DNA of 64,000 nucleotides from Sorghum bicolor. Lineage: Eukaryota > Streptophyta > Magnoliopsida > Poales > Poaceae. Made by a program: the position numbers and the translations under genes. This document shows, one piece after another, positions 43,220-53,267 of this stretch. The stretch's first letter is position 1. Each line of letters opens with the position of its first letter. The notes below the pieces were generated by a model. That model saw nothing but the letters and a program-made list of their open reading frames with translations. It searched no databases and had not been told where the DNA came from. The DNA is taken from NCBI RefSeq assembly GCF_000003195.3, contig NC_012879.2:33602575-33666574 (forward strand), written 5' to 3'.

Positions 43220-45391
43220 AGCTAGAGCTTTTGCTGAGTCTCCTTCGGTAATAATCAAAGTGCATTTGTGAGAGTCCACTCCACCAGCACGAGTTGCATC
43301 CTCAAACTTCGTTGGATTTGCTTCAGTGTTTTCATCCTCTTCTTTAAGTGCCCATGCAAGTGTCTCCTTTAAAGCACATCTAAATATTTCTTTAAAGATA
43401 AAAGAATGTGCCACTGAAATTTTTTTACTTCATATTAGCAATACACGGGCATCAAAGTAACATACAACCTACATTATTAAGAAAACAAAACCACATACCT
43501 TGAGTGAGAAACTCCTCGAACTTAGCATTTCTAAGAGCAGATCAATGTAAATTTCTGCATTATCTGTTTACTTTATATTAGCAATATGGAGGCTTATAAG
43601 CAACACAACTTACATTTTAAAAAAAAACACACACACAATCACATACCATAAAAAAAGGGATAGTCCGCATTTATGAAGACCCATAAGTGGCACTTCACGT
43701 CACCTGTCTGTATCTCAATGTTCTGAACATTCTTCATTTTCCTTTTTATTGAACTTTTCAGATGTTCTTCAACATGTCTTGTGATAGTATCAAATTGAAC
43801 TCCTCCCTCTATTACAACACCATTAACAAAGTTGAACTGAAAAAATACAAAGATAGTGAGTTGCAAAACAAACGCAGCCGATAGAGAATATAGCCTACAT
43901 AACTTTGGCTGGGAACACAAACCTGTTGGTATTGGCCATTTCTGCTTAAAGTAATACACACCTCCCCAGCAAAGGCTAACTTTTGTTATACACTGAAATA
44001 AAATACAAGAGTAAATAATTAAAAAACAAACATATGGTTTCGTTTATCCTAAATAAAACTTATGTTTTTATGAAAATTTTAAACCTTTTTGATGTCTTCT
44101 TGGAAGGAGTTCGCAGGTACAAATCCACATAACTTGAAAAAATATTAGTGAGCAAATGGCCATCTAGATGAACCTTTAGTTTCTAGTTGTTTCTTCTTTT
44201 GTAAAGTGCAGCCAGATCTACCACCCTTTTTCTCATAAGGGCTGCCATATCATCTTGAAGCTCATTACAGTAAAAACTGAATGTGGTCCAATGACACCCA
44301 TTAGAGCATTTTGTGATTTGAGAATTTCTTTTCTTCCCAGGTTTGCCATAAAAAACCTAAATTTGTGTTGAATAAGATATGAAATTAGTGTTTAGTTAAG
44401 TTACACCTTTTATGCTACTACTAATTTCTAAACTAAGTAGAGGTTAAAATAAACAATACACATTAGGTGACAACAAAAGTAGTAAACACAGGACATCATA
44501 AATCAAACATTATGACACAAATAAAAATTTATACTTGTATTTAAGTACTCCCTCCGTATCGGATTTAGAAGTCGCTTTCGACAAGGTTCGAGTCAAATAT
44601 TGGGATTATAAATCATCAATAACTTTTAAATTGTTGAGTTTGCAAATGTGAAAATTATATGAATAGATTTGTATTGAAAAATACTTTCATAAAAGTATAT
44701 CTATATCATTTTTCCTAAATATTTATAAAAATAAGAGGTCAAAGTTGTGTTTTGGAGACCATGTCACTATTCTAAACAACTTCTAAATTCGATACGAAAA
44801 GAGTAAAGATTTATCTACCTTTTATCTAAAAAACACTCTAGAATAGACCCTAACAACAAAATCATACTCAATCCATCCATCCCAAAATATAGCAACCTAG
44901 GAGGGGATTGGACACAACCTAGTATTTTGGGAGTAATTAACATGGTCATTTAATGCAAAATATAATTTGAATAAGCCTTTAGTACGAAGCACTATACCTT
45001 CTTGCATTTCTGGTCACTTGCATTAAATGTTGTGATCACAAATCGTGAAAAGATGGATGAGCCTTGAGGATCCATATACTTTCTAATGGAGGAGTTTCTG
45101 AGCAAGAGATTATCCCAGGGGTCGAAGTTATCATTTTCAATCGGAAAGAAAACTCCAAAGCAATGTATGGAGATATAGCTTGTCCACTTTAATGTTAACA
45201 TCCAGGTCAATCTTGTCGTTTGTAAGGATCTCTGTATGGAGTTCTTGTTCAAGTTCAAAAGACATTAATATCTCATCAAATATAGTTTGTAGAATTGGGA
45301 TGTAGTTGACATTTCGATGCACCATGGCATGGCCATTGTAAACCCATTGCATTTTTGTTTGCATCTTTAATAAATAGTGCTTGTCAAGCAC
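43220..45391 (-). pseudogene. Topoisomerase II fragment: ATPase, transducer and first TOPRIM motif
   Basis: Exon 44998-45391 encodes WVYNGHAMVHRNVNYIP and IFDEIL, the start of the GHKL ATPase, then shifts frame near 45170. The ATP-lid motif GRNGYGAK is absent; the sequence reads DPQGSSIFSRFVI instead. Exon 44085-44356 (GKKRNSQITKCSNG, ALMRKRVVDLA, YVDLYLRTPSKKTSKR) has TAG in frame. Exon 43923-43992 (EVCITLSRNGQYQQ) has TAA upstream in frame. Exon 43647-43836 is open (FVNGVVIEGG, CHLWVFINA). Exon 43220-43413 ends with the intact metal-binding CTLIITEGDSAKALA. Confidence 0.88.
44548..44803. mobile_element. Stowaway MITE
   Basis: 256 bp bounded by TA, with CTCCCTCCGTATC at one end and the decayed complement GATACGAAAAGAG at the other. 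It lies in an intron of the topoisomerase copy. A shorter Stowaway-like scrap is visible near 44870-44940. Confidence 0.85.
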
Positions 45392-45408
45392 CTGGCAATG
45401 AGAAATTT

Positions 45409-45537
45409 TACTACATTTGTGAGGGCTACGGAAAAGAAAAAACGATATGTGCCAATGAGTAATATTACTACATTTGTGAGGGCTACAGAAAAGAAAAAAA
45501 ATGATATGTGCCAATGAGAAATATTACTACATTTATC
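45409..45537. repeat. Short tandem repeat, period about 57-59 bp
   Basis: Two full units and a partial third, each with TACTACATTTGTGAGGGCTAC and GATATGTGCCAATGAG, start at 45409, 45466 and 45525. They lie just upstream (in the minus sense) of the first topoisomerase exon. Confidence 0.8.
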
Positions 45538-45697
45538 TAGAGGGGGGAGCTAACGGCTCGTTGATTGCTTGGAGAGGGGGTGCCAGCTCATTGATGGCTT
45601 TCCGCTGGCTCTGGGTTGCATCGCCGCTCGCTAGGGGACGCTTGCGAGGGTGCAAGCCACTAGCGGCTGCGTCGCCGCTCGCCATGGTACGCTTCAT
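45533..45697 (-). CDS. Possible small ORF or first exon, 54 residues
   Basis: ATG at 45695-45697, TAA at 45533-45535. The product contains an internal near-repeat (MASGDAAASGLHPRKRPLAS, then SGDATQSQRK) and a Pro-rich end. It is the only GC-rich stretch near the N-terminal end of the topoisomerase copy, so it may be a leftover exon of a host gene. No GT donor is evident before the stop, and no homology is recognised. Confidence 0.25.
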   Translation of the reverse strand: MKRTMASGDAAASGLHPRKRPLASGDATQSQRKAINELAPPLQAINEPLAPPSR

Positions 45698-45699
45698 CT

Positions 45700-46259
45700 T
45701 GTCAGCTTGGACAAATGCACCGAGAGGGAAAATTTTCCAAAATAGTAAGTGAGCATTGTGTGGTCTAATATAACTTAAGGAATCTACAAAAAAACAACAA
45801 AACCACTTGAAAACGGGTAAGTATGGCCACGTGCTTGTAACAACGTTGAAAATATCTCATGGTAGACAATGTTCGTTTCATGTGTGCAGTCAACATTCAT
45901 ATGCTCTATCAATATCTCTAGATCTCTTTGAGGTGACATGTAAAACAGCAACATACAAGCATCGGTAAATACAGGCTTTTTTGGGTAGTTACCAGCATTG
46001 GACAATGTCTACCCTTGGCTCCTATTGATAGTCATTGCATAGCATACCTTAACTTTAAATTGGTGCCTCTCTAGAACAAAGGGCAGCTTTGTATTTGTAA
46101 GTGTTAGACAAATCCTTGGAATCAGAACAACATGCCCCATGTGTGTGACGGTCATTGTCTATATATGCTTCTATTAAAATATTGAAGGGCTATGAATGCA
46201 GGTGCAAAGAAGAAATATGCTGTAACTGTCCACATTGGTTCGTATGTCACGCTCTCTCA
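45700..46259. other. AT-rich DNA, nothing firm
   Basis: Short minus-strand frames occur (45784-46005) but show no domain or paired splice sites. Confidence 0.4.
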
Positions 46260-47140
46260 ACTATCCCGCTCTACTTCACCCCCCCCGAACTATAAAACAG
46301 GATATTCTATCCTATGAATTTTTCAAAACCGGTCAAATAACACCCTTGAGCAGTTTTGAAGGGTGTTTTTGTCTTTTTATTTTTAATTTATTTCCGCCGA
46401 ATCTTTGAAAATCATAATAAATAAAAAAATTATAAAATAAAAAGTCTAATTTTGTTGAACTTTTGATGAGTAGATCTACACAGTGCATATATAATATGGT
46501 ATACTTTAGTACAAAGTGTTTGCTGTGGTACACAGTGAATATATGCAGTTTCTATGGTCTAGTTATGGTAAACTTTTTATGGTGGGCTCATTATTATATG
46601 CTTGAACTATGGTAAAAATTTTATACTCATTCAATCACGTATAACTTAGTTATAGATAAAGCATAGATAACAAAAATAAGGCTAAATAAATCTATAACTA
46701 AGTTATACATAATCTAATGTGTACGAAATAATTACTATACATCAACCAGGCAATAATTAGCTCATCAAACAAATTCACCATAATTTGATGATAAAAACTG
46801 CATATATAAATTATATATTCTAATTAATTATAGAAAAACATAGATCTAATTGTATAGCAAAAACTTTATACTAAGCATACCATATTATATATTCACTGTA
46901 TAGATCTACTTATGTGGAGTCCAACAAGATTAGATTTTATATTTTATGATTTTTCTTTAATTTATTATGATTTTTCAAAGATTCAACAAAAATAAATTAA
47001 AAAGAAAAAGACAAAAGCACCCTACTTGAGGGGGTTATTTGACCGGTTTTAAAAAGTTCAAAGCGTAGAATATTTTTATGAATAATTTATGAATATGACC
47101 GGTTTTATAGTTTAGGAGGTAAAGTAGTCCACTCTAGATA
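46260..47140. mobile_element. Fold-back element with arms of about 240-280 bp
   Basis: The left arm (about 46260-46500) and the inverted right arm (about 46862-47140) share ATCCCGCTCTACTTCACC-type ends, AACTATAAAACCGG, AAAACCGGTCAAATAAC, TTTTGTCTTTTT and AATCTTTGAAAATCATAATAA blocks. The 360 bp centre is AT-rich and non-coding. Long inverted ends of this type suggest a Mutator-like or fold-back MITE; no duplication was determined. Confidence 0.8.
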
Positions 47141-47313
47141 ATTTATGAATATGTAAACTTTTTCTAAAGAGAAATCACGGCCAGCAGAAGAAAATAGTTC
47201 CCTTAGAAGGCACAGTCGCAGCAAAGGGCACAACAATCTCAAGCAAACAAGCATCTAAGGCAAGCCACACCTAGTTGCCGCCCCCCCTCTCTCTAGGGCA
47301 ATCATAAAAGCAA
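47141..47313. other. Short spacer, nothing recognised
   Basis: Unique sequence between the fold-back element and the Helitron-like end. Confidence 0.5.
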
Positions 47314-47345
47314 CTAGTACAAACTACGCGCCCTTGCGCGCGAGG
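47314..47345 (-). mobile_element. Second Helitron-like 3' terminus
   Basis: On the minus strand, a CGCGC/GCGCG hairpin is followed about 11 bases later by CTAG and T. Same orientation and style as 32111-32140. The body would extend rightward and is interrupted by the Tekay element. Confidence 0.45.
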
Positions 47346-47712
47346 AAAAGTGAGCATCCAGTGATGTATAGTAATTAGAGTACATTGATCAATACACACT
47401 TGCTGTATGTATATATTACATATGGCTGCATAGAGTACATTGTTATATAAGTATCTAAGTACATATTACATATTACACATATTAGCATGCATCAGCTGAT
47501 AAAAGGGTAGATATATAAGTATTTTTGAGATGTATATTTCACATATTGGATAGAGTAATCTTAAGTAGAGCTAGTGCCGAACATTCTATGATTGGTCTGG
47601 ATGTTACATTTCCGTGTCATGCTCCCAGATTAACATTCTATAAATCTCCTTGCCCTCTTGATGAAACACTGCTCCTAAATCTATCTGATGACACACTCCA
47701 GCCATTAACTGC

Positions 47713-50700
47713 TGTAACATCCCTGATGTTACGGTTACAAAAAAACGGATCATGTCATCATAAGCATTGCAAAGCATAATTGTTAAAGCACATTAGTATG
47801 CATCAACCTAAAATAAGTTTACTTTGGTTGCTTGAGCTTAGGGAAGTAGAGTGGGCTTCTGTGATGTGTTTTTGCTTGTGTGGTTGCTAAAACCCTAGGG
47901 TGGAAGTTTTCCGAAAAGCTAAGGGGGGAAAACCCTGATTTCTGGATCCTAGAATTGCCCCTTTTTGTTTAATTCAAAAACTAAGCAAAATTTGAGGTTG
48001 AGTTCAAAAGCAAAGTTGTAGATCTTGGCAAGATGTACAACTTTGGTGTTTTGAGTTTTTGAAGTTTCAATGCAAGATTCAAAGTAATTTTGAAAATACA
48101 GATTTCTAGAAAGTGTCCCCTTTTCCAACTTAAATTCCCAATTTAAAATCCATTTGGAATTTTGAAAAGTGGTCAACATTAAAGTTGTAGAGCATAAAAA
48201 GTTGAGCAACTTTCATGTTGGGAGTTTTTCAAGTTGTTATACAAAATCAAAAGTAATTTTGGAAATTCTGTTTTGCCCCAATTCAAAAATTTGGAATTTC
48301 TTTGATTTGAGTTTGATTTTCAAACTGTTTGGCCAAATACACCCTGTTACACTCAAAATCAGCTCTGGTCACCAAAACATATTTTGTAGCTTATAAAATT
48401 TGGAACAACTTTTGTTTTGACACAAATTTGACTCCAGTTCAAATTTCGGCTGAATTTCACAAAATCCAGAAGAGAGGGGATAAGGGTTGCTACAGTGACC
48501 CGATAGGGATCACCGGCTCCCTGTCCAGCGCGGCCGCCGTGCGCGCAGCGCCGCGTGCGCGCGCGCAGGCACGCAGCTGCTTGCTGCCAGGGTCGCCAGG
48601 CGACGTGGACGCCTCGGGCTCGCCTTCCCCTCCACTTGAGCACCGACGTGGACGACGCCGTCCGTTTCCACTGTCCACGGCCGGAGAAAACTCGACGTCC
48701 CTCTCCCTGAAATTCACCGTACCCAGTTCCCCTCGCGCCAAATTGAGTAACCCAGCGTCTTCGTCACCTTCGTGCGGACCCAGTGCACCCCCAAGCTCCC
48801 TCTCTAACCCACCCAGTCGCCAGAACCTCTCTGCTCTTCTCCAACTCCGGCCGAGACCGCCGCCGCGGAGCTCTTCCCGTGGCCACGGTGTTCCAGTGAG
48901 TATCACACCCCGCTGGCGACTGTTTCAAGTCCCTTCCGTGCCCCGGTTGCTCATGCTCTCGCTCCTTCTCCTTGAATGTGAGCAGGATCGCCGGAACAAG
49001 CTTGCCGGAGCCAGAGCTCCCGCCCGACGACACTGCTTCCGTCGCCAGCGGCTTCAGCTGCTTCTCCGAGCCTTGCAGCGTGAGCACCACCCTCCCCAAC
49101 CCCTATGGAAGCTCGCTCGGCCGTTGGCTTACACTCTATCGGGCCCTAGCGGCCGGCCGAGGGTCGGCCATGGCGGCTGCCCGCCCTTCTCGTGACCGAG
49201 GTAGAAAGAGTAGGGTAGAGCGTGGGTAGGGGGTGTCCACAGGGTCGCGGAGTTGAAGCGAAGCTGATGCGCACGCGCACTCCGGCCGAGACCCTCGCCA
49301 ACGGCGGCCGGAGCCGTGGCCGAACCGCCGTGCGCGGGGAGGACGCAGCTGACGGGTGGGGTCGCCCCGTCAGCGTCCCGCAGAGAGAGGGCCTGACGAG
49401 CGGGACCCGCTCGTCAGTGACCGCTCAGAGAGAAGGGGCGGCGCGCGCAGCGCGGGTGCGGGCCGAGCGCGTGTGGGCCGGCCTGCGGCCCAGTTCCCAG
49501 ACAGCCCACTGCACAGTGTTGCTTTTCTTTTTCCTTTTTGATTAAAATTGCTTGATGTTTGAAATTGTGTAATAAATCCGGTGCTAATCCAAAAATGATG
49601 AAAGTTTTTGTATAGGTTCCATAAGGTGGGTAGAACACAAGAAAAATAGTGGATTCTGTTTTCTGGTAGTTTGCATGTTTGTAAAAATTTGCTCTTTTAA
49701 TTAATGAATAAAACTTCTAGGAATTTTAATAATTTATTTGTATGTCCAAAAATCACCAAAAATTGTGGGGAGCCTCTGAATATTATTCCCTGGCTCCACA
49801 CAAAATTTGATGACATTTGGATAATGTTTGATTAGAATACTAATAAACCCTTATTTAGTACTTAAGTAATAATTCCAAAACCATTAAATAATAATTAATT
49901 AAATTCTCATGATTAGGGTTGAGTGATTTTGGGATTGTGTGATGACCTGAGGTCATTAACCCTAATGACCCTTGGCATTTAATTATTATTTAGCCTTAAT
50001 GCTTAATTACTGTCATTAGTAATTAATTAAGAATTAATTAAGGTAAATAGGTTTAATAATTACTTAATGTAAGATAATTATGAATTAAGTAAAGTCTTAG
50101 TTTACAGATGAAACCTCTTGGGTAAAAATATTAAGTTATTAAACAACTTTATTTAGTGACAATTCTGTATTGCATTAAATAGGCAAATCGTACTTAATTC
50201 GGTCCATCTTGCATAATTGCCATACGCATATCATAAGCATTCATCATTTTGCGTATAGTGTCCGTGACCGAAGGAGCGCCCGTTGAACCGAACCCCGAGG
50301 TCGGTGCTCCGTTCGAGGAAGTCGGATCCGAGACTTGGGAAGTCTCCGAGGGTCCCTCTCTGCCCTGCAACCAAGGCAAGCCCCGGATGCATTAACCCCT
50401 CCTTGGATGTTTTAAATCTTTTATCACTTATGAATTGAAAATGCTGCATTAAGTAGATGAGAATTGGGTTAACCTACTTGCTGCATTTACTACCTTAACA
50501 TCTGTATCCTGTCCTTGACACCTGTTTTATTTTAAAACCGCGTAGCGATGCTTAGCCCTGCTACTAGATAGGTTTTCAAACAAGAAAGTTTGAAGGGTTG
50601 TTGTGGGATACACTTATGGCCAATGATGTTTCAACTTGAGACCGGTCGGTGGACTTGCTTTAAGAATGGAGTCTTAAAGTAGTGTCTCCAACTGTGTCGG

Positions 50701-51984
50701 TTAAGGACCGTTCCGTTGATGGCCTGCTGGGTTGAGAATTTATAGTACTAGCCACTTGCCTACGGTAAGCCCAGTCTTGTGATCCCTCGACGCGAACAGC
50801 TACTCGCGCACTGGGAGTGGAAAGATGGCGAGAGTAGTGTGTACCCACCTTACGGATCTGAGATGACCGGAAAACATCTAGATCGGCTGTAGGATGGTGG
50901 AGTACTGTGCTCTCGGGTGCCGCGAACCTGGTCAAATTTGGGGAGAGCTTGATTTGGGTTGATATATGCAAGATTTGGTTCTACATATGTCGGGTGGTTA
51001 GGAACTCCAGCTGGATTGCTAAGCGATTCGAATCGTCGTTGCTCCCCGATTGGGAGACTCAATTCCTTCGACCCTCATCGTAGTTAAATATGCAACTGAA
51101 TGATAACATGAGAAAAGGGAAAATGTCTCATGAGGTTCGGATCCCAATTCCCGGACTCATAGCGACATGAAGCTATGGCCATCAATAAATAATACTTAAT
51201 GATAGGGTTAGGAACTCACGGATTCGTCTGTGGGGAACAACTAGTTAGACTATCCTCGAATTCTTCTGCCTCCGCGAGGGAGGAATTCAGGGTAAAACTT
51301 GAAAATAAGGATGCACTACTAGTAAGCTTTTCCGCAAAACACTTTGGCTCCTTGCTCAGCCACCCCTTGTCTACCTTAAGCCTGCATCCCTAAATTCTCC
51401 TCTTTTCCCGTCGGATAAGTCTTGTTGAGTACTCCCGTACTCAGGGTTTCAATACCCCTGTTGCAGGTGAAGCTCAGGAGCCGACCTGTTTCGGACCCTG
51501 TTGTGTGACCGTCGTCGAGGTTGACGACGAAGAAGAGTGAGCGTGACCCATGGGCAGGGGCTGTAAATTTGTTTTGTCTCTACTAAAGTTTAAGTTGCTC
51601 CGCTGGACCAGGCTTGTAATAACACTCTACTATTTGGAAGAACTCCTTTTGTAAATTATGTTATGTAATACTTCCGCTGTTTCACTCTGAAATACTATTT
51701 TGGTCTTGTGTCGTTGAGTTACTGCTTTATCTTCGCAACGAATGATCCTGGTGTTAAGGTGGCCACTTGCTATCCTGTAAGGGCGAGAAGAAACAGATCT
51801 CGTTGTTTGACCATTATCAGTGGTCAGGACGAGTCAGCTTGGTACGCCACAGGTAGCAGTGGAATGAGCGCACAGTAAGGCTCATCGGACTTCTAAAGTG
51901 GGAGGACTCCCGGCATCACCGTCAGAGGTCCTTAGGACAATGGCAGGTGCCGGTGGGCCCAAACACTTAGGGGGTTCTGCCACA
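47713..51984 (+). repeat. Tekay 5' LTR
   Basis: TGTAACATCC...TTCTGCCACA, 4272 bp. It starts with a perfect palindrome around CCT (GTAACATC / GATGTTAC). It contains a GC-rich block at about 48510-49500 with long but unsupported frames and an AT-rich block at 49540-50200. Confidence 0.95.
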
Positions 51985-51986
51985 GC

Positions 51987-51998
51987 TGGTATCAGAGC
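51987..51998 (+). other. Primer binding site, tRNA-iMet
   Basis: TGGTATCAGAGC, exact match to the standard plant primer site, two bases after the LTR. Confidence 0.93.
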
Positions 51999-52355
51999 AT
52001 TCGTTGCTAAGATGACTGCTGAAACTTTGAAAAACTTCAAAAATTCGTTTGGAACTAATATTATGAACTTGCCTATTTTGAGTCCAAGTGCTTAGTCCTA
52101 ATCTACCCCTGTCTATAGGCTTTCTTAGAATTTTTGAAGTGGTTTGGAGGAGCAACCTAAAGTATTGCCCTATGTTGTAAAAGTTTAAAGTAATATCGTT
52201 ACGAATTGTTAGTAGGAATCATAAGTTCGTGCATGCATCATAATGTATTAACTGGTTAAGTTCCTTCCTCCTTGTTGGGTTGGGCGAATAGAATCAATCC
52301 TATTCTTGCTAACCTTTAAGGTCTCTCTTACTAATCTAAACTTACCCTCTACAGG

Positions 52356-53060
52356 ATGGCTCGTCAGAAGCAGACCCCGCGTAAGCGGACCGGTCCAAAA
52401 GGAGTTCCCCGACATCAGCTAGCTCCACGCAGTGATCAAGCCAGTAGTAGCCGTACCCCGCCTCAGCAGGAGGTGGACAGGCTGTCCGCCGAGTTGACTG
52501 AGGTGATGAGAGAGAGAATGTACAATGTTATGGAGATTGGCAAACTCAAAGCTCAACTGGCCAAAGAAAAACAAGCTACGGAAAACTGTGAAGCTATGTT
52601 GTCCCGGATGGTGGAGGAGCGGAATGCAGCCATTGCCCGAGAGGAAGAAGCTAGGAGCACCCATAGGCATGAGCTAACTAGGATGAACGCAAAGTTGGGC
52701 AAGGCAAAGTATCTTAAGGATTTGTATGTGAAGATGGCGGCCACGGTCACCGCACAACGGGATGTTGCGTGGCAACGAGAGGACCAGCTCCAGCTGGAGA
52801 AACTGGAGCTGGCATATCACTTAGATACAGTCAATGATCTGGCTATGCAATATCGTGATATTGCATTTGATCTGTATCATCAACTTCACCCACCTCCCGG
52901 CGAAGGAGAAATGGATACGGATGGCGAGTTGGCAGACGATGGAGAACCCGATCCCGGCCTCAGTGGTGGAGAGGAGTCCGACCCCGATGATCACAACCCA
53001 GGGGGTAATCAAGATGATGGCAACGACGACCCGGGCTACAGCTCTGGCCACACCGATTAG
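52356..53060 (+). CDS. ORF0, coiled-coil protein with acidic tail
   Basis: 234 residues from ATG 52356, 371 bp after the LTR, on the same strand as gag-pol. The first 35 residues are basic (MARQKQTPRKRTGPKG). Residues about 38-165 are Glu/Lys/Leu/Ala-rich with heptad spacing, predicted coiled coil (VDRLSAELTEVMRERMYNVM, IGKLKAQLAKEK). Residues 178-234 are very acidic and Gly/Pro-rich (GEMDTDGELADDGEPDPGLS). No enzyme motif. RIRE3/RIRE8-type elements carry an ORF0 here whose function is unknown. It ends at TAG 53058-53060, 207 bp before the gag start. How gag-pol downstream is translated (splicing, reinitiation or second promoter) is not evident. Confidence 0.8.
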   Translation: MARQKQTPRKRTGPKGVPRHQLAPRSDQASSSRTPPQQEVDRLSAELTEVMRERMYNVMEIGKLKAQLAKEKQATENCEAMLSRMVEERNAAIAREEEARSTHRHELTRMNAKLGKAKYLKDLYVKMAATVTAQRDVAWQREDQLQLEKLELAYHLDTVNDLAMQYRDIAFDLYHQLHPPPGEGEMDTDGELADDGEPDPGLSGGEESDPDDHNPGGNQDDGNDDPGYSSGHTD

Positions 53061-53267
53061 TTCGGTGAAACCGAGGGCAACGTCGTTGTAGGGGTCTTAG
53101 CTTGCCGTAGTGGGGTTCGGGTTTGTAATATAAGTTTTCTTTCGGTTTGAGAAGTTGAACTTGTTTACTCTTGGTGTGTATCTAACTAATGTTTAATAAG
53201 TGAATGTAAGATATGTTCTGTGTTATGAATTCTACGTGGTAACAGGTATCTACGATTCTTGTAACAG

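Larger units (their letters stand above)
34098..45391 (-). pseudogene. DNA topoisomerase II, nearly full-length broken copy
   Basis: Exons on the minus strand are 44998-45391, 44085-44356, 43923-43992, 43647-43836, 43499-43530, 43220-43413, 37258-37586, 37044-37147, 36790-36966, 36522 to about 36709, 35956-36111, 35753-35886, about 35570-35666, 34877-35065, 34609-34801, 34477-34526 and 34098-34397. They follow the order of eukaryotic type IIA topoisomerase: ATPase, transducer, TOPRIM, winged helix, tower and C-terminal gate. Most splice sites remain canonical. Lesions include in-frame stops in the second, third, fourteenth and fifteenth exons listed, frameshifts in the seventh, tenth and thirteenth, a shift in the first, and a 76 bp tandem duplication in the last. 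The enzyme passes one DNA duplex through another with ATP; this copy cannot. The first exon and C-terminal tail are missing. Confidence 0.88.

Noticed and set aside
48500..48560. GCGCGC-rich stretch in the Tekay LTR as a third Helitron end
   Set aside because: No CTRR lies at the right distance, and the stretch is an internal part of an LTR present twice.
48329..49195. 288-residue frame in the Tekay LTR, repeated at 58621-59487
   Set aside because: It lies wholly within the GC-rich LTR block, starts in AT-rich sequence unlike the rest, and is low-complexity Ser/Pro/Arg. Identity between copies reflects LTR identity, not coding constraint.
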